DNA of 53,776 bases from Bacteroidales bacterium. GTDB lineage: Bacteria; Bacteroidota; Bacteroidia; Bacteroidales; F082. Below, piece by piece: positions 7,910 to 16,663 of this stretch. The number at the start of each line of letters is the position of its first letter. Position 1 is the first letter of the stretch. The notes below the pieces were generated by a model. It saw only the letters and a program-made list of their open reading frames with translations, was not told the DNA's origin and ran no database searches. The DNA lies in assembly GCA_017395365.1 (NCBI GenBank), contig JAFPUN010000006.1, positions 1 to 53,776 of the forward strand, in the 5' to 3' direction. The position numbers were made by a program, and so were the translations under genes.

Positions 7910-9211
7910 ATGGAAAGAAAAGTGATGGCCGAACTGGTCAAATGGAAAGACAAGCAGAACAAGATGCCGCTCATCCTGAACGGGGCAAGACAGGTGGGCA
8001 AGACCTATATCTTGAAGGCTTTTGGTGAAACCTATTTCGAGAACACCATCTATGTACACTTGGAAAACCAAGCGGCAACGGCTGCGTTTTTTGAAGGCGA
8101 CCTCACGCCTACAAGGATCATCCAATACCTGGAAGCTGCCTACAGTCAAAAGATTACAGCGGGAAAAACACTAATCATTCTTGATGAAATCCAAAGCAGC
8201 GAGCGGGCTCTGATGGCGTTGAAAGTCTTTTGCGAGGAAGCACCGCAATACCACATCGTGGCTGCTGGGAGCTTGCTTGGTGTGGCCGTCAATCGCGAGA
8301 AGTACTCCTTCCCCGTCGGTAAGGTCGATGAAATCAACATGTATCCCCTTGATTTCGAGGAGTTTCTTTGGGCCAATGGAAAACAGTTTTTCGCCGAGGA
8401 AATCAAACAGCATTTCGCAAACAACCAACCTTTTGCCGAGGGCATCCACCAAATGCTCATCGAACTTTACAAGCATTACCTGATTACAGGAGGCATGCCT
8501 GCTGTGGTCAAGCAATTTGTCGAGACACAGAAGTTCACGGACATCATCGACATCCAAAGCCGCATCTTGAACGAATATCTGGCCGACATGGCGAAATATG
8601 CCTCTGCCTCGACCTCGGTGAAAATCAGGGCTTGCTACAACTCAATCCCGACCCAATTGGCCAAGGAAAACACCAAGTTCCAATACAAAGTGGTGCAAAA
8701 AGGCGGCAGTGCCACACTGTTCGGCGAGTCCATCGACTGGCTGGAATCGGCGGGCATCGTCTTGAAATGCCAAAAGACCACTCAAGGAGTGATGCCCATA
8801 GCAGCATACGCTGATCTCTCTGACTTCAAACTCTATATGGCCGATGTGGGACTGCTCACCATGAAGTCGGGGCTTGCCTACCAGACCGTGCTTTCCACCA
8901 TCGAGCAAGACAACAGTTTCTTGGGCGCGTTGGCCGAAAACTATGTGGCACAACAATTTAAAGCCAACCAAATTCCGCTTTACTACTGGAAAAACGACAA
9001 CACCGCCGAAGTGGATTTCGTGCTGCAACTCGGCACCGACATCATCCCCGTAGAAGTCAAGAAAGGCAAGCGGAACAAGGCCATCAGCATGAATTTGTTT
9101 GCAAAGAAATACAATGCACCTTATTCGATAAGGATTTCACAAAAGCATTTCGGCTTCGACAACAACATCAAAGCCGTGCCGCTTTACGCGACATTTTGCA
9201 TCACAAAATAG
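7910..9211 (+). CDS. AAA_14/DUF4143 ATPase with PD-(D/E)XK domain (locus 2)
   Basis: 433 residues. Walker A is GARQVGKT (25-32, Lys31) and Walker B LIILDEI (88-94, Asp92 and Glu93). The sensor strand is YHIVAAGSLLG, typical of the AAA_14 family. The C-terminal DUF4143 region carries the restriction-endonuclease-fold signature: EVDFV with Asp369, then PVEVK with Glu382 and Lys384. The motif is intact, so a catalytically competent nuclease is possible. The family is widespread and highly multicopy in Bacteroidota, with no settled function. The gene is bracketed by 56-bp repeats; the right copy begins directly after the stop codon. Confidence 0.88.
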   Translation: MERKVMAELVKWKDKQNKMPLILNGARQVGKTYILKAFGETYFENTIYVHLENQAATAAFFEGDLTPTRIIQYLEAAYSQKITAGKTLIILDEIQSSERALMALKVFCEEAPQYHIVAAGSLLGVAVNREKYSFPVGKVDEINMYPLDFEEFLWANGKQFFAEEIKQHFANNQPFAEGIHQMLIELYKHYLITGGMPAVVKQFVETQKFTDIIDIQSRILNEYLADMAKYASASTSVKIRACYNSIPTQLAKENTKFQYKVVQKGGSATLFGESIDWLESAGIVLKCQKTTQGVMPIAAYADLSDFKLYMADVGLLTMKSGLAYQTVLSTIEQDNSFLGALAENYVAQQFKANQIPLYYWKNDNTAEVDFVLQLGTDIIPVEVKKGKRNKAISMNLFAKKYNAPYSIRISQKHFGFDNNIKAVPLYATFCITK

Positions 9212-9267
9212 AAAACTCTGTGGAAAAATCACAAAATCTAAGATTTTTCCACAGAGTTTTGTCAAAA
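9212..9267. repeat. Right 56-bp flanking repeat of ATPase locus 2
   Basis: It contains a perfect 19-bp inverted repeat (9212-9230 with 9242-9260) starting at the base after the TAG stop. It could also act as the gene's terminator, though it is the same sequence that sits upstream of the promoter. Confidence 0.85.
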
Positions 9268-9271
9268 CAAG

Positions 9272-9299
9272 GTAGAGACGGTGTGCACACCGTCTCTAC
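9272..9299. repeat. 28-bp perfect palindrome between convergent genes
   Basis: GTAGAGACGGTGTG is followed at once by its exact complement. It lies between the ATPase gene and the convergent FKBP gene. It resembles dispersed GTAGAGACG-type palindromes seen in many genomes and may double as a terminator. Confidence 0.75.
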
Positions 9300-9315
9300 A
9301 AACAGCATATTAAAA

Positions 9316-9855
9316 TCAGTTGCAACCACCGCCGCAACCTTCGCAGCCACCTTCACTGCAGTCGCCGCCGCAACCGCTGCAGCCACCAGGAGCGAAGTCT
9401 TCATCGGTCGACTCGCGCACATCGAGAATCTCACCAGAGAAATGGAGGTGCTTGCCCGCCATGTCGTGGTTGAAGTCCATCTTCACATGGTTGTCGCCAA
9501 TCTCGCGGACGATACCGGCAATCGGGCGACCGTCGGAGGTCTGCATCATCAGCTGGGCACCGACTTTCACCATGTCCATCAGCACATTGTTCTGCATGAA
9601 CATATTCTTGTCGAGGTCCATCACATAGGCCTCATCACGCTCACCGTAGCCCTCTTCGGGGGTCAGGTGGAAGGCATAATGGTCGCCGGGCTCCTTGCCC
9701 ATCAAGTTCTCTTCAAACTTGGGCAGCAACTGGTGCATACCGAAGATGCACACAAAGGGATTCTCTTTCGTGGTCTCCTGAAGGATGGGACCGTTTTCGT
9801 CGTTCTCACGTAGGACATAAGTCATCGTGACAACAGCTTGATCTTGAATTTTCAT
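9316..9855 (-). CDS. SlyD-like FKBP-type peptidyl-prolyl isomerase
   Basis: 179 residues and no signal peptide, so cytosolic. The FKBP fold is recognisable from MTYVLRENDENG, then FGMHQLLPKFEENLMG and GDHYAFHLTPEEGYGE, with the insert-in-flap domain between about 70 and 130 as in SlyD. The last ~25 residues are a Gly/Cys tail (GGCSGCGGDC, then GGCEGCGGGC), the metal-binding tail known from SlyD. It would catalyse prolyl isomerisation, act as a chaperone and bind nickel or zinc. It is monocistronic. No hydrogenase or urease gene lies nearby to indicate a client for metal delivery. Confidence 0.93.
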   Translation of the reverse strand: MKIQDQAVVTMTYVLRENDENGPILQETTKENPFVCIFGMHQLLPKFEENLMGKEPGDHYAFHLTPEEGYGERDEAYVMDLDKNMFMQNNVLMDMVKVGAQLMMQTSDGRPIAGIVREIGDNHVKMDFNHDMAGKHLHFSGEILDVRESTDEDFAPGGCSGCGGDCSEGGCEGCGGGCN

Positions 9856-9901
9856 TTTATAACATTTTAATAATTAAACAATTAAATTCATCGTTTTATT
9901 T

Positions 9902-10068
9902 AACTACAGATTTTACAGATTATACTGATTCCTATCAAAATTATGAGGATGCAAGCATCCAAATTTGTACAGATTCAGACTCTAACTTACAGACCATCTG
10001 TACAAATTGGGCACTTGTGCCTTTGAGTTTTTCTGTCTTAATCCGCTTCATCTGTGCAATCTGTAGTT
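9902..10068. repeat. Palindromic element ending in AACTACAGATT
   Basis: The outer ends are AACTACAGATT (9902-9912) and AATCTGTAGTT (10058-10068). An inner perfect 13-bp pair lies at 9962-9974 and 9996-10008 (AATTTGTACAGAT type). The 167-bp block fills the gap between the FKBP and vWA genes. The ends resemble those of the 36721-36871 element. Confidence 0.75.
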
Positions 10069-10077
10069 CCTTATCTA

Positions 10078-12150
10078 TCAATAACTGCCAAACATCTTCC
10101 GCAGCAGCCATTCCACCGCGGCCAAGCCGATGAGGACAAAGAATATCCACTTGGAGTGGATCAAGTCCTCGAAGCGGCTCTCATGGTGTTCAACGGAGGT
10201 GATGCGCGAATCATTGTGCAAATCGGCAAAAAGTTGCTGCAACTCGCGTGCAGTATAGCAGTTTCCGTTGGTCAGGCGAGCGATGGTGCGCATACGGTCG
10301 ATGTCAGCAGTAAGTTGTTGTGCCTCAATGCCGATGGCCACCACGCTAAAGGTGCCGTTCACATTGATCTTGCGCTCGCCCATCTGCGCTTGTACCTTAT
10401 AAGCATACAGGCCCTCTGGTAGTAGGCCTGCATTCAGCTCATAGTCATGGTCGCGTTTCGAGAAGGTGTAGTCGTAGGTCTCGCCTGTCAGCTTGTTCTC
10501 GATTTGAATGGTCAAATCGGGGTCGGTCACGAGTTCGTTGTTCGGGTTGCGCAACTCGGCGGTGATGACGACAGGCTCGTTGCTGTAGTAAGTCTCCTTG
10601 GCATAGATGGCCGAGCCGTCATTGGCCGACAGCAGCAAGTATTTCAGCGACTTGGAGAACATCTCGTCAAAAACATCGTGGTTCTTGTTCTGGTAATACT
10701 CGTACAGCCTCCAACGCCAGATGTTGGTACCAAAAAGGAAGGCCATCTTACGCCCGTCGTTGGCGAAGCTCAACAATGGCAGGCCCGACTTGATGCCCAT
10801 CACTTCTTGTAGCAACAAGTCATCGTGCAACTTTAAAGTATTGATTTCCAGATGCGGCAAGGCCAAAGGCGGGTATTTCGCGATGAGTTGCTCCGACTTC
10901 GAGTCGAAGGTAAAGGTCGAAAAGGCCGTGTTTTGGTGCGCCTTGACATCCATCAGGGTGTTGGTCGCGCCAGAATGCAAGGCAAAGACATTCTGCAACT
11001 TGCTTAACATATCACGGTCGGTGTCATTGCCAACGATGAAGAGAACGGGTAGTTTCACATTCTTGTCTAACTGTGCCTTCAAGGCATTGAAATCCATGCG
11101 CGCCGATGGCACTTGATGCAGGATAACCAGGTCATAGTTGCTGAACTCAGGCAAGGTCTCCTTGCCAAAGCAGAAATCCACCTCATAGTTGTCGTTGAGC
11201 ACGCTGCGCAACGCGCCCAAGTCGGGATGCGGCGAGGCGGCCACACAAAGTAGCTTATATTTCTGGTCGAGCACCTCGACATAGATATGACGCACATTAT
11301 TGAGCAGTTGCTCCTCCTCGGCGATGCCGCTCACCTCGATGTCGATGGCCATCACGCCTTTCTTGGTGGCGTCTAGCATGAAGTCGATTTCCTTGGAGAA
11401 ACGGTTGGACGGAATCTCGATGTCGCGCTTCTCGATGAGGCGACCGCTTTCCTTAAGGGTCAGTTGGGCCTTGTGGCCAGCCAAGTCGCGGGCAGCCACC
11501 GTCACGCGGATGGGGAAGGTCGCACCGAGCGACACCACCTTATTATAATGCACATTGCGGATGGCGAGATCGGGATAGGAAACCGTGTCACCCAGAACGA
11601 CGGTATGGATGGGGAACGGGAAGTTCTCCGCCACCAGTTCCGGCTCGAAGCCTCGGTTGTAGATGCCATCAGAGAAAAGCAGCACTGCACCCACATTGCG
11701 CTTGTAATACCTTCTGTCCAAGGTCTTTATAAGCGACGACAAGTCCGTCAGTTGGTCGGAGAAATCGAGTTGCTCGAAATCACGGACTTCCTCACCAAAA
11801 AGGTATTCATCAACTTGAAAATCAGCGCTCAAGTCTTTCCTAAACTGCTCAAATTGGGTCAGATAATCTTTTTTGTAAAACGCTGAATCCTTGCAAAGGA
11901 CGACAGACGAGGAATTGTCGTGCGCAAGGATAATGGTTGGCGTTTCCACCGAGCTGAATTTCTGCCGAATCAGCGGGTTGAAGAGCAACAAGACTACCAA
12001 TCCGACAATCAAGGTTCGTAGTGCAAACAAAATGATTGTCAATGCTTTGCCGTAGTGTTGTTTCTTGTTCCGGAAATACAACAATGTGGCCGCTGCCAGA
12101 CCTGCCAGCAGCGATAAGGCTAACATCCAGATGGGAATTCCGATATTCAT
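10078..12150 (-). CDS. Membrane-anchored vWA and GATase-like domain protein
   Basis: 690 residues. Two N-terminal membrane spans (about 5-25 and 37-58) are followed by a periplasmic von Willebrand A domain whose MIDAS is DNSSS (78-82) and whose later aspartate lies in LFSDG. A glutamine-amidotransferase-like Rossmann segment comes next (YKLLCVAASPHPDLG, then YDLVILHQVP and LFIVGND). A beta-sandwich region precedes a C-terminal membrane span (WIFFVLIGLAAVEWLL). Proteins of this build are conserved in Bacteroidota and related to Bat-type aerotolerance/MoxR-linked proteins, but no moxR or bat gene lies here. A role in envelope assembly or stress is inference. Confidence 0.75.
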   Translation of the reverse strand: MNIGIPIWMLALSLLAGLAAATLLYFRNKKQHYGKALTIILFALRTLIVGLVVLLLFNPLIRQKFSSVETPTIILAHDNSSSVVLCKDSAFYKKDYLTQFEQFRKDLSADFQVDEYLFGEEVRDFEQLDFSDQLTDLSSLIKTLDRRYYKRNVGAVLLFSDGIYNRGFEPELVAENFPFPIHTVVLGDTVSYPDLAIRNVHYNKVVSLGATFPIRVTVAARDLAGHKAQLTLKESGRLIEKRDIEIPSNRFSKEIDFMLDATKKGVMAIDIEVSGIAEEEQLLNNVRHIYVEVLDQKYKLLCVAASPHPDLGALRSVLNDNYEVDFCFGKETLPEFSNYDLVILHQVPSARMDFNALKAQLDKNVKLPVLFIVGNDTDRDMLSKLQNVFALHSGATNTLMDVKAHQNTAFSTFTFDSKSEQLIAKYPPLALPHLEINTLKLHDDLLLQEVMGIKSGLPLLSFANDGRKMAFLFGTNIWRWRLYEYYQNKNHDVFDEMFSKSLKYLLLSANDGSAIYAKETYYSNEPVVITAELRNPNNELVTDPDLTIQIENKLTGETYDYTFSKRDHDYELNAGLLPEGLYAYKVQAQMGERKINVNGTFSVVAIGIEAQQLTADIDRMRTIARLTNGNCYTARELQQLFADLHNDSRITSVEHHESRFEDLIHSKWIFFVLIGLAAVEWLLRKMFGSY

Positions 12151-12170
12151 CTAACGCTCAAAATGAGGTG

Positions 12171-12178
12171 CAAAGATA
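12171..12178 (-). promoter_or_regulatory. -7 box of the vWA protein gene
   Basis: The minus strand reads TATCTTTG, a TAnnTTTG match, 20 bp before the ATG. Confidence 0.6.
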
Positions 12179-12185
12179 CGCTTTT

Positions 12186-12641
12186 TTATTTCAAAAACTT
12201 TTGATGAAACAATCTATCTATATCAGCCACAAAACGGTCTTTGTCAAAGTCCGTCACTTTTTTTGGCACTTTCAAATTCTGAAAGGTATTGAGAACTTCT
12301 GAAGCAACTATTCTTTTTAATTCCTCGCCTTCTGCCACCAACACCTGCTCATAATTCAATTTGATTTCTATGTCCAATGTCTTATGGATGACAATTGGAA
12401 TTGACCCAAAAGCCATTGTTTCCTTGTGTTCCGTGTATCGAGGCCGACGAGGTTTAGAAAAATCATCATATACAGGTTCAACAACGATAAGTCCAACAAG
12501 CATCTTTTCAATAGATTCACCATAATCATTTGATGCGACCAAATTGTTTGCCGCCTCCGACACTTCTTTTATCGCTTGCCTTTTTGAAACGCTTTTCTCC
12601 CAAGAAACGCTAGAGTCAATTACACTTATTTTCAATTCCAT
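12186..12641 (-). CDS. Uncharacterised 151-residue cytosolic protein
   Basis: No signal peptide or membrane span. The protein is charged and mixed alpha/beta: an N-terminal strand-helix segment (MELKISVIDSSVSWEKSVSK, ends), a helix with repeated Ala/Asn, and a lysine-rich C-terminus. I recognise no family. It has its own promoter box (12662-12669) and lies between the vWA gene and ATPase gene 3, in the same direction as both. A partner or immunity role beside the ATPase is possible but unsupported. The 12642-12809 gap contains no other gene I can support. Confidence 0.6.
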   Translation of the reverse strand: MELKISVIDSSVSWEKSVSKRQAIKEVSEAANNLVASNDYGESIEKMLVGLIVVEPVYDDFSKPRRPRYTEHKETMAFGSIPIVIHKTLDIEIKLNYEQVLVAEGEELKRIVASEVLNTFQNLKVPKKVTDFDKDRFVADIDRLFHQKFLK

Positions 12642-12661
12642 AATAATACTACATTTCGAGG

Positions 12662-12669
12662 CAAAAGTA
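12662..12669 (-). promoter_or_regulatory. -7 box of the 151-residue protein gene
   Basis: The minus strand reads TACTTTTG, 20 bp before the ATG. Confidence 0.6.
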
Positions 12670-12809
12670 CAAATTTATTGAACAAAGCAGATTTCTTTGC
12701 GGAGCAAATCCCCGAAAACAAAGATACATATTGCTGGTTTAGGCAAAACTCTGTTTGCAAGTTTTCCATTGCTGCTTCCTTTTGTACTGTTTCTTTAATT
12801 GAGCCATTT

Positions 12810-14063
12810 TTAGCCCAACAACCATTTCCAAAGCGGCACCACTTGAATGGTCTTGCCGTCCTTTTCCAAGATAGTTTCTTCATCTTTGGTGATAATCATC
12901 AAATCGTCTACTTCAAATCGTTTGGAAACCTTGATTAAGGCTTCGGTTTCACGTTGGAAAGTGCTTTCGTCTTGCAGGGAATAAGAGGCTTGAATAAGTT
13001 TTTTTTGCTCGGGCAAGTAGAAATCGACCTCCACGCTGTTATGGTAGAAACAAACCTCGTTCTTGTATTTCCTTATCAAGTTAATGGCCACCATATTCTC
13101 CAAAAGGCTGGCCTCTGGGTCGGGCAAAAACAGGTTGAGAATGCCATTATCAATGAAATAATACTTGCGTTGGGTGTTGCGTTCGGTCAATTTGCCGATG
13201 ATATTCTCCAAAGGCAGCAGCAACCACGATTCGCACATGTAATTCACATAATCAATGACTGTATCAGTGCTAGCCTTTTTGCCAGTCGAACTTACCACAT
13301 TGGCCAAACGGTTGTAGGAGGAAGGCTGTTTTACGCTTTCCGCCAACTTTTTGGCCAAAATGCGCAGACCAAAGTCGTTGCGGATGTCGTAACGCGCAAT
13401 CAAATCGCCAAAGAAAACCTTGTTGAACAATCCGCTGAGCCATGAGCGTTTGTCGGCCACATTCATCACCTCGGGCAAACCTCCGAAACGGAAATAAGTC
13501 TCGAAATGCTTCACAATCTCTTTCCCATGAAGGTGCAAAGCGTTCTTTTCCTTCATGTTAATGCCCGAAAAAGACAAATACTCAGCAAATGAAAGTGGAA
13601 ACACGTCCTTAATCATATAGCGCCCGCCCAAAGTTGTCGCAATTTCCGAACTCAACATCTTGGCATTGCTGCCGGTGATGTAAACCCTGTATTTTTGGTC
13701 GGCCAACCGTCGCGCGAACTTCTCCCAACCGTCAACAATCTGAATCTCGTCGAAGAAGAAAATAGGCAGGGTATCAAACATTTCCTCATAAGCAGATTTG
13801 ATGATGTCCAAATCGGCCAAAGTCATTATTCCCAAACGATCATCCTCAAAGTTGAAGTAGCAGATTTCCTCCATACGATGGCCTTTTTCCAATAATTGAT
13901 GGATGCGCTGATACAACAAATATGACTTTCCAGCACGGCGCAAGCCCACAAGTACATAATTCAGTGCGTCTTCAAACACATAATCGCGCTCAAAAAAGCA
14001 TACAGATGAAATAAAACGCTGATTTTCAACGATAATATTCTTAATCAAATCCTTTCTTAACAT
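12810..14063 (-). CDS. AAA_14/DUF4143-type ATPase with altered nuclease motif (locus 3)
   Basis: 417 residues. Walker A is GLRRAGKS (40-47, Lys46) and Walker B IFFFDE (101-106). The sensor strand is YRVYITGSNAKML, as in the AAA_14 family. In the C-terminal restriction-endonuclease-fold region the first motif is present (VEVDFYL), but the expected E-x-K reads IQASYS, so the nuclease is probably inactive or altered. The gene is transcribed from a box directly beside three 33-bp repeats. Unlike loci 1 and 2, no copy of the repeat was seen after the stop codon. The cellular role is unknown. Confidence 0.85.
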   Translation of the reverse strand: MLRKDLIKNIIVENQRFISSVCFFERDYVFEDALNYVLVGLRRAGKSYLLYQRIHQLLEKGHRMEEICYFNFEDDRLGIMTLADLDIIKSAYEEMFDTLPIFFFDEIQIVDGWEKFARRLADQKYRVYITGSNAKMLSSEIATTLGGRYMIKDVFPLSFAEYLSFSGINMKEKNALHLHGKEIVKHFETYFRFGGLPEVMNVADKRSWLSGLFNKVFFGDLIARYDIRNDFGLRILAKKLAESVKQPSSYNRLANVVSSTGKKASTDTVIDYVNYMCESWLLLPLENIIGKLTERNTQRKYYFIDNGILNLFLPDPEASLLENMVAINLIRKYKNEVCFYHNSVEVDFYLPEQKKLIQASYSLQDESTFQRETEALIKVSKRFEVDDLMIITKDEETILEKDGKTIQVVPLWKWLLG

Positions 14064-14086
14064 GGTTTTTGTGTTTTATACGACTG

Positions 14087-14094
14087 CAAAGATA
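14087..14094 (-). promoter_or_regulatory. -7 box of ATPase gene 3
   Basis: The minus strand reads TATCTTTG, 23 bp before the ATG and 6 bp from the first repeat unit. Confidence 0.6.
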
Positions 14095-14100
14095 CAATTT

Positions 14101-14184
14101 TATCGATTATGTTCGATAAAAATACATACTTTTTATCGTTTATATTCGACATAAATATACAGATTTCATCGATTATATTCGATA
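14101..14184. repeat. Three dyad repeats at 33-bp period upstream of ATPase gene 3
   Basis: Core units start at 14101, 14134 and 14167: TATCGATTATGTTCGATA, TATCGTTTATATTCGACA and CATCGATTATATTCGATA. Each is a dyad of the form TATCGA-N6-TCGATA, with some decay in unit 2. The period is exactly 33 bp, about three helical turns, so bound dimers would lie on one face of the DNA. The position beside the -7 box suggests an operator array. Confidence 0.85.
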
Positions 14185-14289
14185 AAATGGGTAATTTATA
14201 CTTCTTTAACCAATTGTTGAACGTAATTGGCAACCTCTTCCATCCAATATATTGTTCAAGAATAGTCCTCAAAAATAAGAAAAAAAGCC

Positions 14290-14297
14290 TACTTTTG
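14290..14297 (+). promoter_or_regulatory. -7 box of the glycosyltransferase gene
   Basis: TACTTTTG matches TAnnTTTG, 16 bp before the ATG. Confidence 0.6.
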
Positions 14298-14313
14298 CGG
14301 AAAATTTGCGTCC

Positions 14314-15075
14314 ATGAACAGCATTTCGGTCGTCATCATCACCTTCAACGAGGAGCAGAAAATCGCGCAATGCCTTGACTCCGTTAAGGATATTGCCGAC
14401 GAGATTATCGTCGTTGACTCGCATTCCACTGATGCGACCGAGGCCATCTGCGACCGCTACGGCGTGAAGTTCTTCACCCAGGACTGGCTCGGCTACTCTG
14501 ACCAGAAAAACCTCGCAGACGAACTCGCCACCTGCGACCTCATCTTCAGCATCGATGCCGACGAAGCCCTTTCGGACGAACTGAAACAGTCCATCAAAAC
14601 ACTGAAAGACAAAGAAATCGCCGAAAACGAAGTCTTCGCCATGAACCGCCTCAACAACTACTGCGGTCAGTGGGTCAAAGGTTGTGGACTTTATCCCGAG
14701 ACCAAGATCCGCATCTGGCGGCGCGGCTTCGCCGAGTGGGAAGGCATCATCCACGAGTGGCTGAAATACAAAGAAACACCGAAGAAAACCCTGTTGCGCG
14801 GCGACCTGCTGCACTACTCTTGGGACACGCCTGAGGCCTTCCGCAAGCAGCAGTTCCATTTCGCTGAGCTGGGCGCGCAGTCGTACTATGAACGCGGAAA
14901 GAAGACAGGCATCCTGCCTTGGATTTTCAGCCCGAGCATCAATTTCATTCGCACCTATATTATAAAAGGCGGATTCCTCTACGGCAAGACGGGCTTCAGC
15001 ATATGCCGCGTGATGATGCAGGCCAACAGGCATAAATACAATCTATTAAGAAAGAAGATCAAAGAGAAACAATAA
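14314..15075 (+). CDS. Family 2 glycosyltransferase, LPS-core type
   Basis: 253 residues, cytosolic face of the inner membrane. The GT-A fold shows VVIITFNEEQKI at the start, IIVVDSHSTDATE and the metal/nucleotide-sugar motif FSIDADEAL (about 85-93). The later QWVKGCGLYPETKIRIWRRG and IIHEWLKY segments are typical of the WaaE/KdtX-like subfamily, which adds a sugar to the lipopolysaccharide inner core. The sugar cannot be told from sequence. It may be cotranscribed with the downstream tsaC-like gene, although a 109-bp palindromic element lies between them. Confidence 0.9.
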   Translation: MNSISVVIITFNEEQKIAQCLDSVKDIADEIIVVDSHSTDATEAICDRYGVKFFTQDWLGYSDQKNLADELATCDLIFSIDADEALSDELKQSIKTLKDKEIAENEVFAMNRLNNYCGQWVKGCGLYPETKIRIWRRGFAEWEGIIHEWLKYKETPKKTLLRGDLLHYSWDTPEAFRKQQFHFAELGAQSYYERGKKTGILPWIFSPSINFIRTYIIKGGFLYGKTGFSICRVMMQANRHKYNLLRKKIKEKQ

Positions 15076-15094
15076 TGGGAGAACGATAACAGAG

Positions 15095-15203
15095 CCTTTA
15101 ACCGTCATGGCGGACAAGGATCCGCCATCTCCTGAACGCGAAGGATTACTCTTGTATTCAGGAGATTGCGGATCGAGTCCGCAATGACGGTCAAGGGTTA
15201 AGG
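15095..15203. repeat. 109-bp palindromic intergenic element with two side hairpins
   Basis: The outer arms pair CCTTTAACCGTCAT with ATGACGGT...GTTAAGG, and ATCTCCTGAA with TTCAGGAGAT. Each arm also folds on itself: TGGCGGA...TCCGCCA on the left and TTGCGGA...TCCGCAA on the right. A cruciform with two side hairpins resembles REP/BIME-type dispersed elements. Confidence 0.8.
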
Positions 15204-15231
15204 TTGTAACCAAAGTAAAAACAGAACCACT

Positions 15232-15804
15232 ATGGAAGAAGCATTTGAACAAGAAATAGAACGCACGGTAGCGGCACTGAAAGCCGGAAAGACCATCCTC
15301 TACCCCACCGACACCATCTGGGGTGTGGGCTGCGACGCCACCAACAACAAGGCCTGCCTGCGGGTTTACGCCGTCAAGCAACGCCCGCTCAACAAAAGCC
15401 TCATCATCCTTGTCGATTCGGTGGAAAGGCTTCAGGATTATGTGGTTAACGTGCCCGCCATCGCTTACGACCTCATCAAAGGCGCCAAAAGCCCGCTGAG
15501 CATCATCTATCCCGAAAGCAAGAACTTGGCCAAGGCCGTTTCCGACGACAAGAGCATCTGTATCCGCGTGGTCGACAACGAGTTCTGCAAGGAAGTCATC
15601 CGTCGCCTCGGTAAGCCCATCACTTCCACTTCGGCCAACCTAACCGGGCAACCTTCATCGATGATTTACAACGACATCTGCGACGAAATCAAAAACGCGG
15701 TCGATTATGTGGTGCAGCTCTACCACGACAGCTTCTGCAAGCCCAAAAGCTCGACTATCATCAAGCTCAACGAGGACAACACTTTTGAGATTTTGAGGCA
15801 ATAA
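15232..15804 (+). CDS. Threonylcarbamoyl-AMP synthase, YrdC/Sua5 family
   Basis: 190 residues, cytosolic. It uses threonine, bicarbonate and ATP to make the intermediate for the t6A37 tRNA modification. The family core is present: AGKTILYPTDTIWGVGCDA (about 20-38), KQRPLNKSLIIL, and SICIRVVDN followed by PITSTSANLTGQPS, the nucleotide-binding end. The length matches the short YrdC/TsaC type without the Sua5 C-terminal domain. A second unlinked copy is common in Bacteroidota, so I leave the symbol empty. The next gene starts 18 bp downstream, which suggests cotranscription. Confidence 0.95.
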   Translation: MEEAFEQEIERTVAALKAGKTILYPTDTIWGVGCDATNNKACLRVYAVKQRPLNKSLIILVDSVERLQDYVVNVPAIAYDLIKGAKSPLSIIYPESKNLAKAVSDDKSICIRVVDNEFCKEVIRRLGKPITSTSANLTGQPSSMIYNDICDEIKNAVDYVVQLYHDSFCKPKSSTIIKLNEDNTFEILRQ

Positions 15805-15822
15805 CCATTAAACAACAACACC

Positions 15823-16650
15823 ATGACAAGCAAAGTATCCTTTTCAGCATTCATCCTCATCGTCGTTCTAGGTTTGTTTAGCGCATGCAAAAAAGACAAC
15901 AACGGCACCCAAGTCCCCATCGAACCTGACACACCTGTCGTCACTGAACAGATTCCTCCCATCGACGAGTATATGCCCGAACGTCTACTCCACTTGTTCG
16001 ACTCGCTTAATGTGCTTTACCGCGGTGACAATCCCCCGACCATCACGGGTGACTTCATGACAGAATTAATGACCATACTCTTGATAGACAAAGTTCCCGG
16101 AAGTCTCTATAATATTATGCCAGGTCCAATGATGGGAAACTATTACTATGAAATGAGAGAACAGGAAAATGACAAACTCAGTCTATCATTCAAAAGACCT
16201 ATTGGCTCTCCCGAAAGCTTTTCCTATTTTTTGGAAAAATCCGATACCGATAGCACCTATTTACGCATTAAGGACAGCACTGCTTATTTCACAAACGATC
16301 CCATCGCCCCCTCTTATTTTAGGACCAGCAAGTTCAAGGCAGAAGACTTCAAGCACGCATACATCCTAGGTAACGGCGATTATTTTACGCTATATTTCTA
16401 TGAGATTCGCGACATCTCAAGTGGCTATCTTCCACTAAATGCTATCCTCATTTCCGGCAAGATGTCCAAAGACACAGAAGGCAACCCGACCATCGAAAAC
16501 TTCTGGTGCGGTATAGAAACCATGAAATACTATTATGAGGGTGCAAGCCTGAACATAATCATCCAAAATGGCCATATGCCCACTCCTGGAGACATTTTCA
16601 TCATGCAAAGCCCAAATACTTTAGTGCAAAGCAGTTACAATTACAAATAA
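15823..16650 (+). CDS. Lipoprotein of unknown function
   Basis: 275 residues with a lipoprotein signal ending in the lipobox LFSAC, followed by Lys/Asp residues (CKKDNNG) as usual for Bacteroidota surface or periplasmic lipoproteins. The mature part is mostly beta with several aromatic strands (MMGNYYYEMREQ, YFTLYFYEIRD). I recognise no named domain. It lies 18 bp after the tsaC-like gene and 13 bp before the S41 protease gene, so the three are probably one operon. Confidence 0.75.
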   Translation: MTSKVSFSAFILIVVLGLFSACKKDNNGTQVPIEPDTPVVTEQIPPIDEYMPERLLHLFDSLNVLYRGDNPPTITGDFMTELMTILLIDKVPGSLYNIMPGPMMGNYYYEMREQENDKLSLSFKRPIGSPESFSYFLEKSDTDSTYLRIKDSTAYFTNDPIAPSYFRTSKFKAEDFKHAYILGNGDYFTLYFYEIRDISSGYLPLNAILISGKMSKDTEGNPTIENFWCGIETMKYYYEGASLNIIIQNGHMPTPGDIFIMQSPNTLVQSSYNYK

Positions 16651-16663
16651 ATCCATCTTATCA

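Noticed and set aside
12632-12883. 83-codon minus-strand frame between the 151-residue protein and ATPase gene 3
   Set aside because: It overlaps the 3' end of the ATPase gene in another frame and has no promoter or recognisable product.
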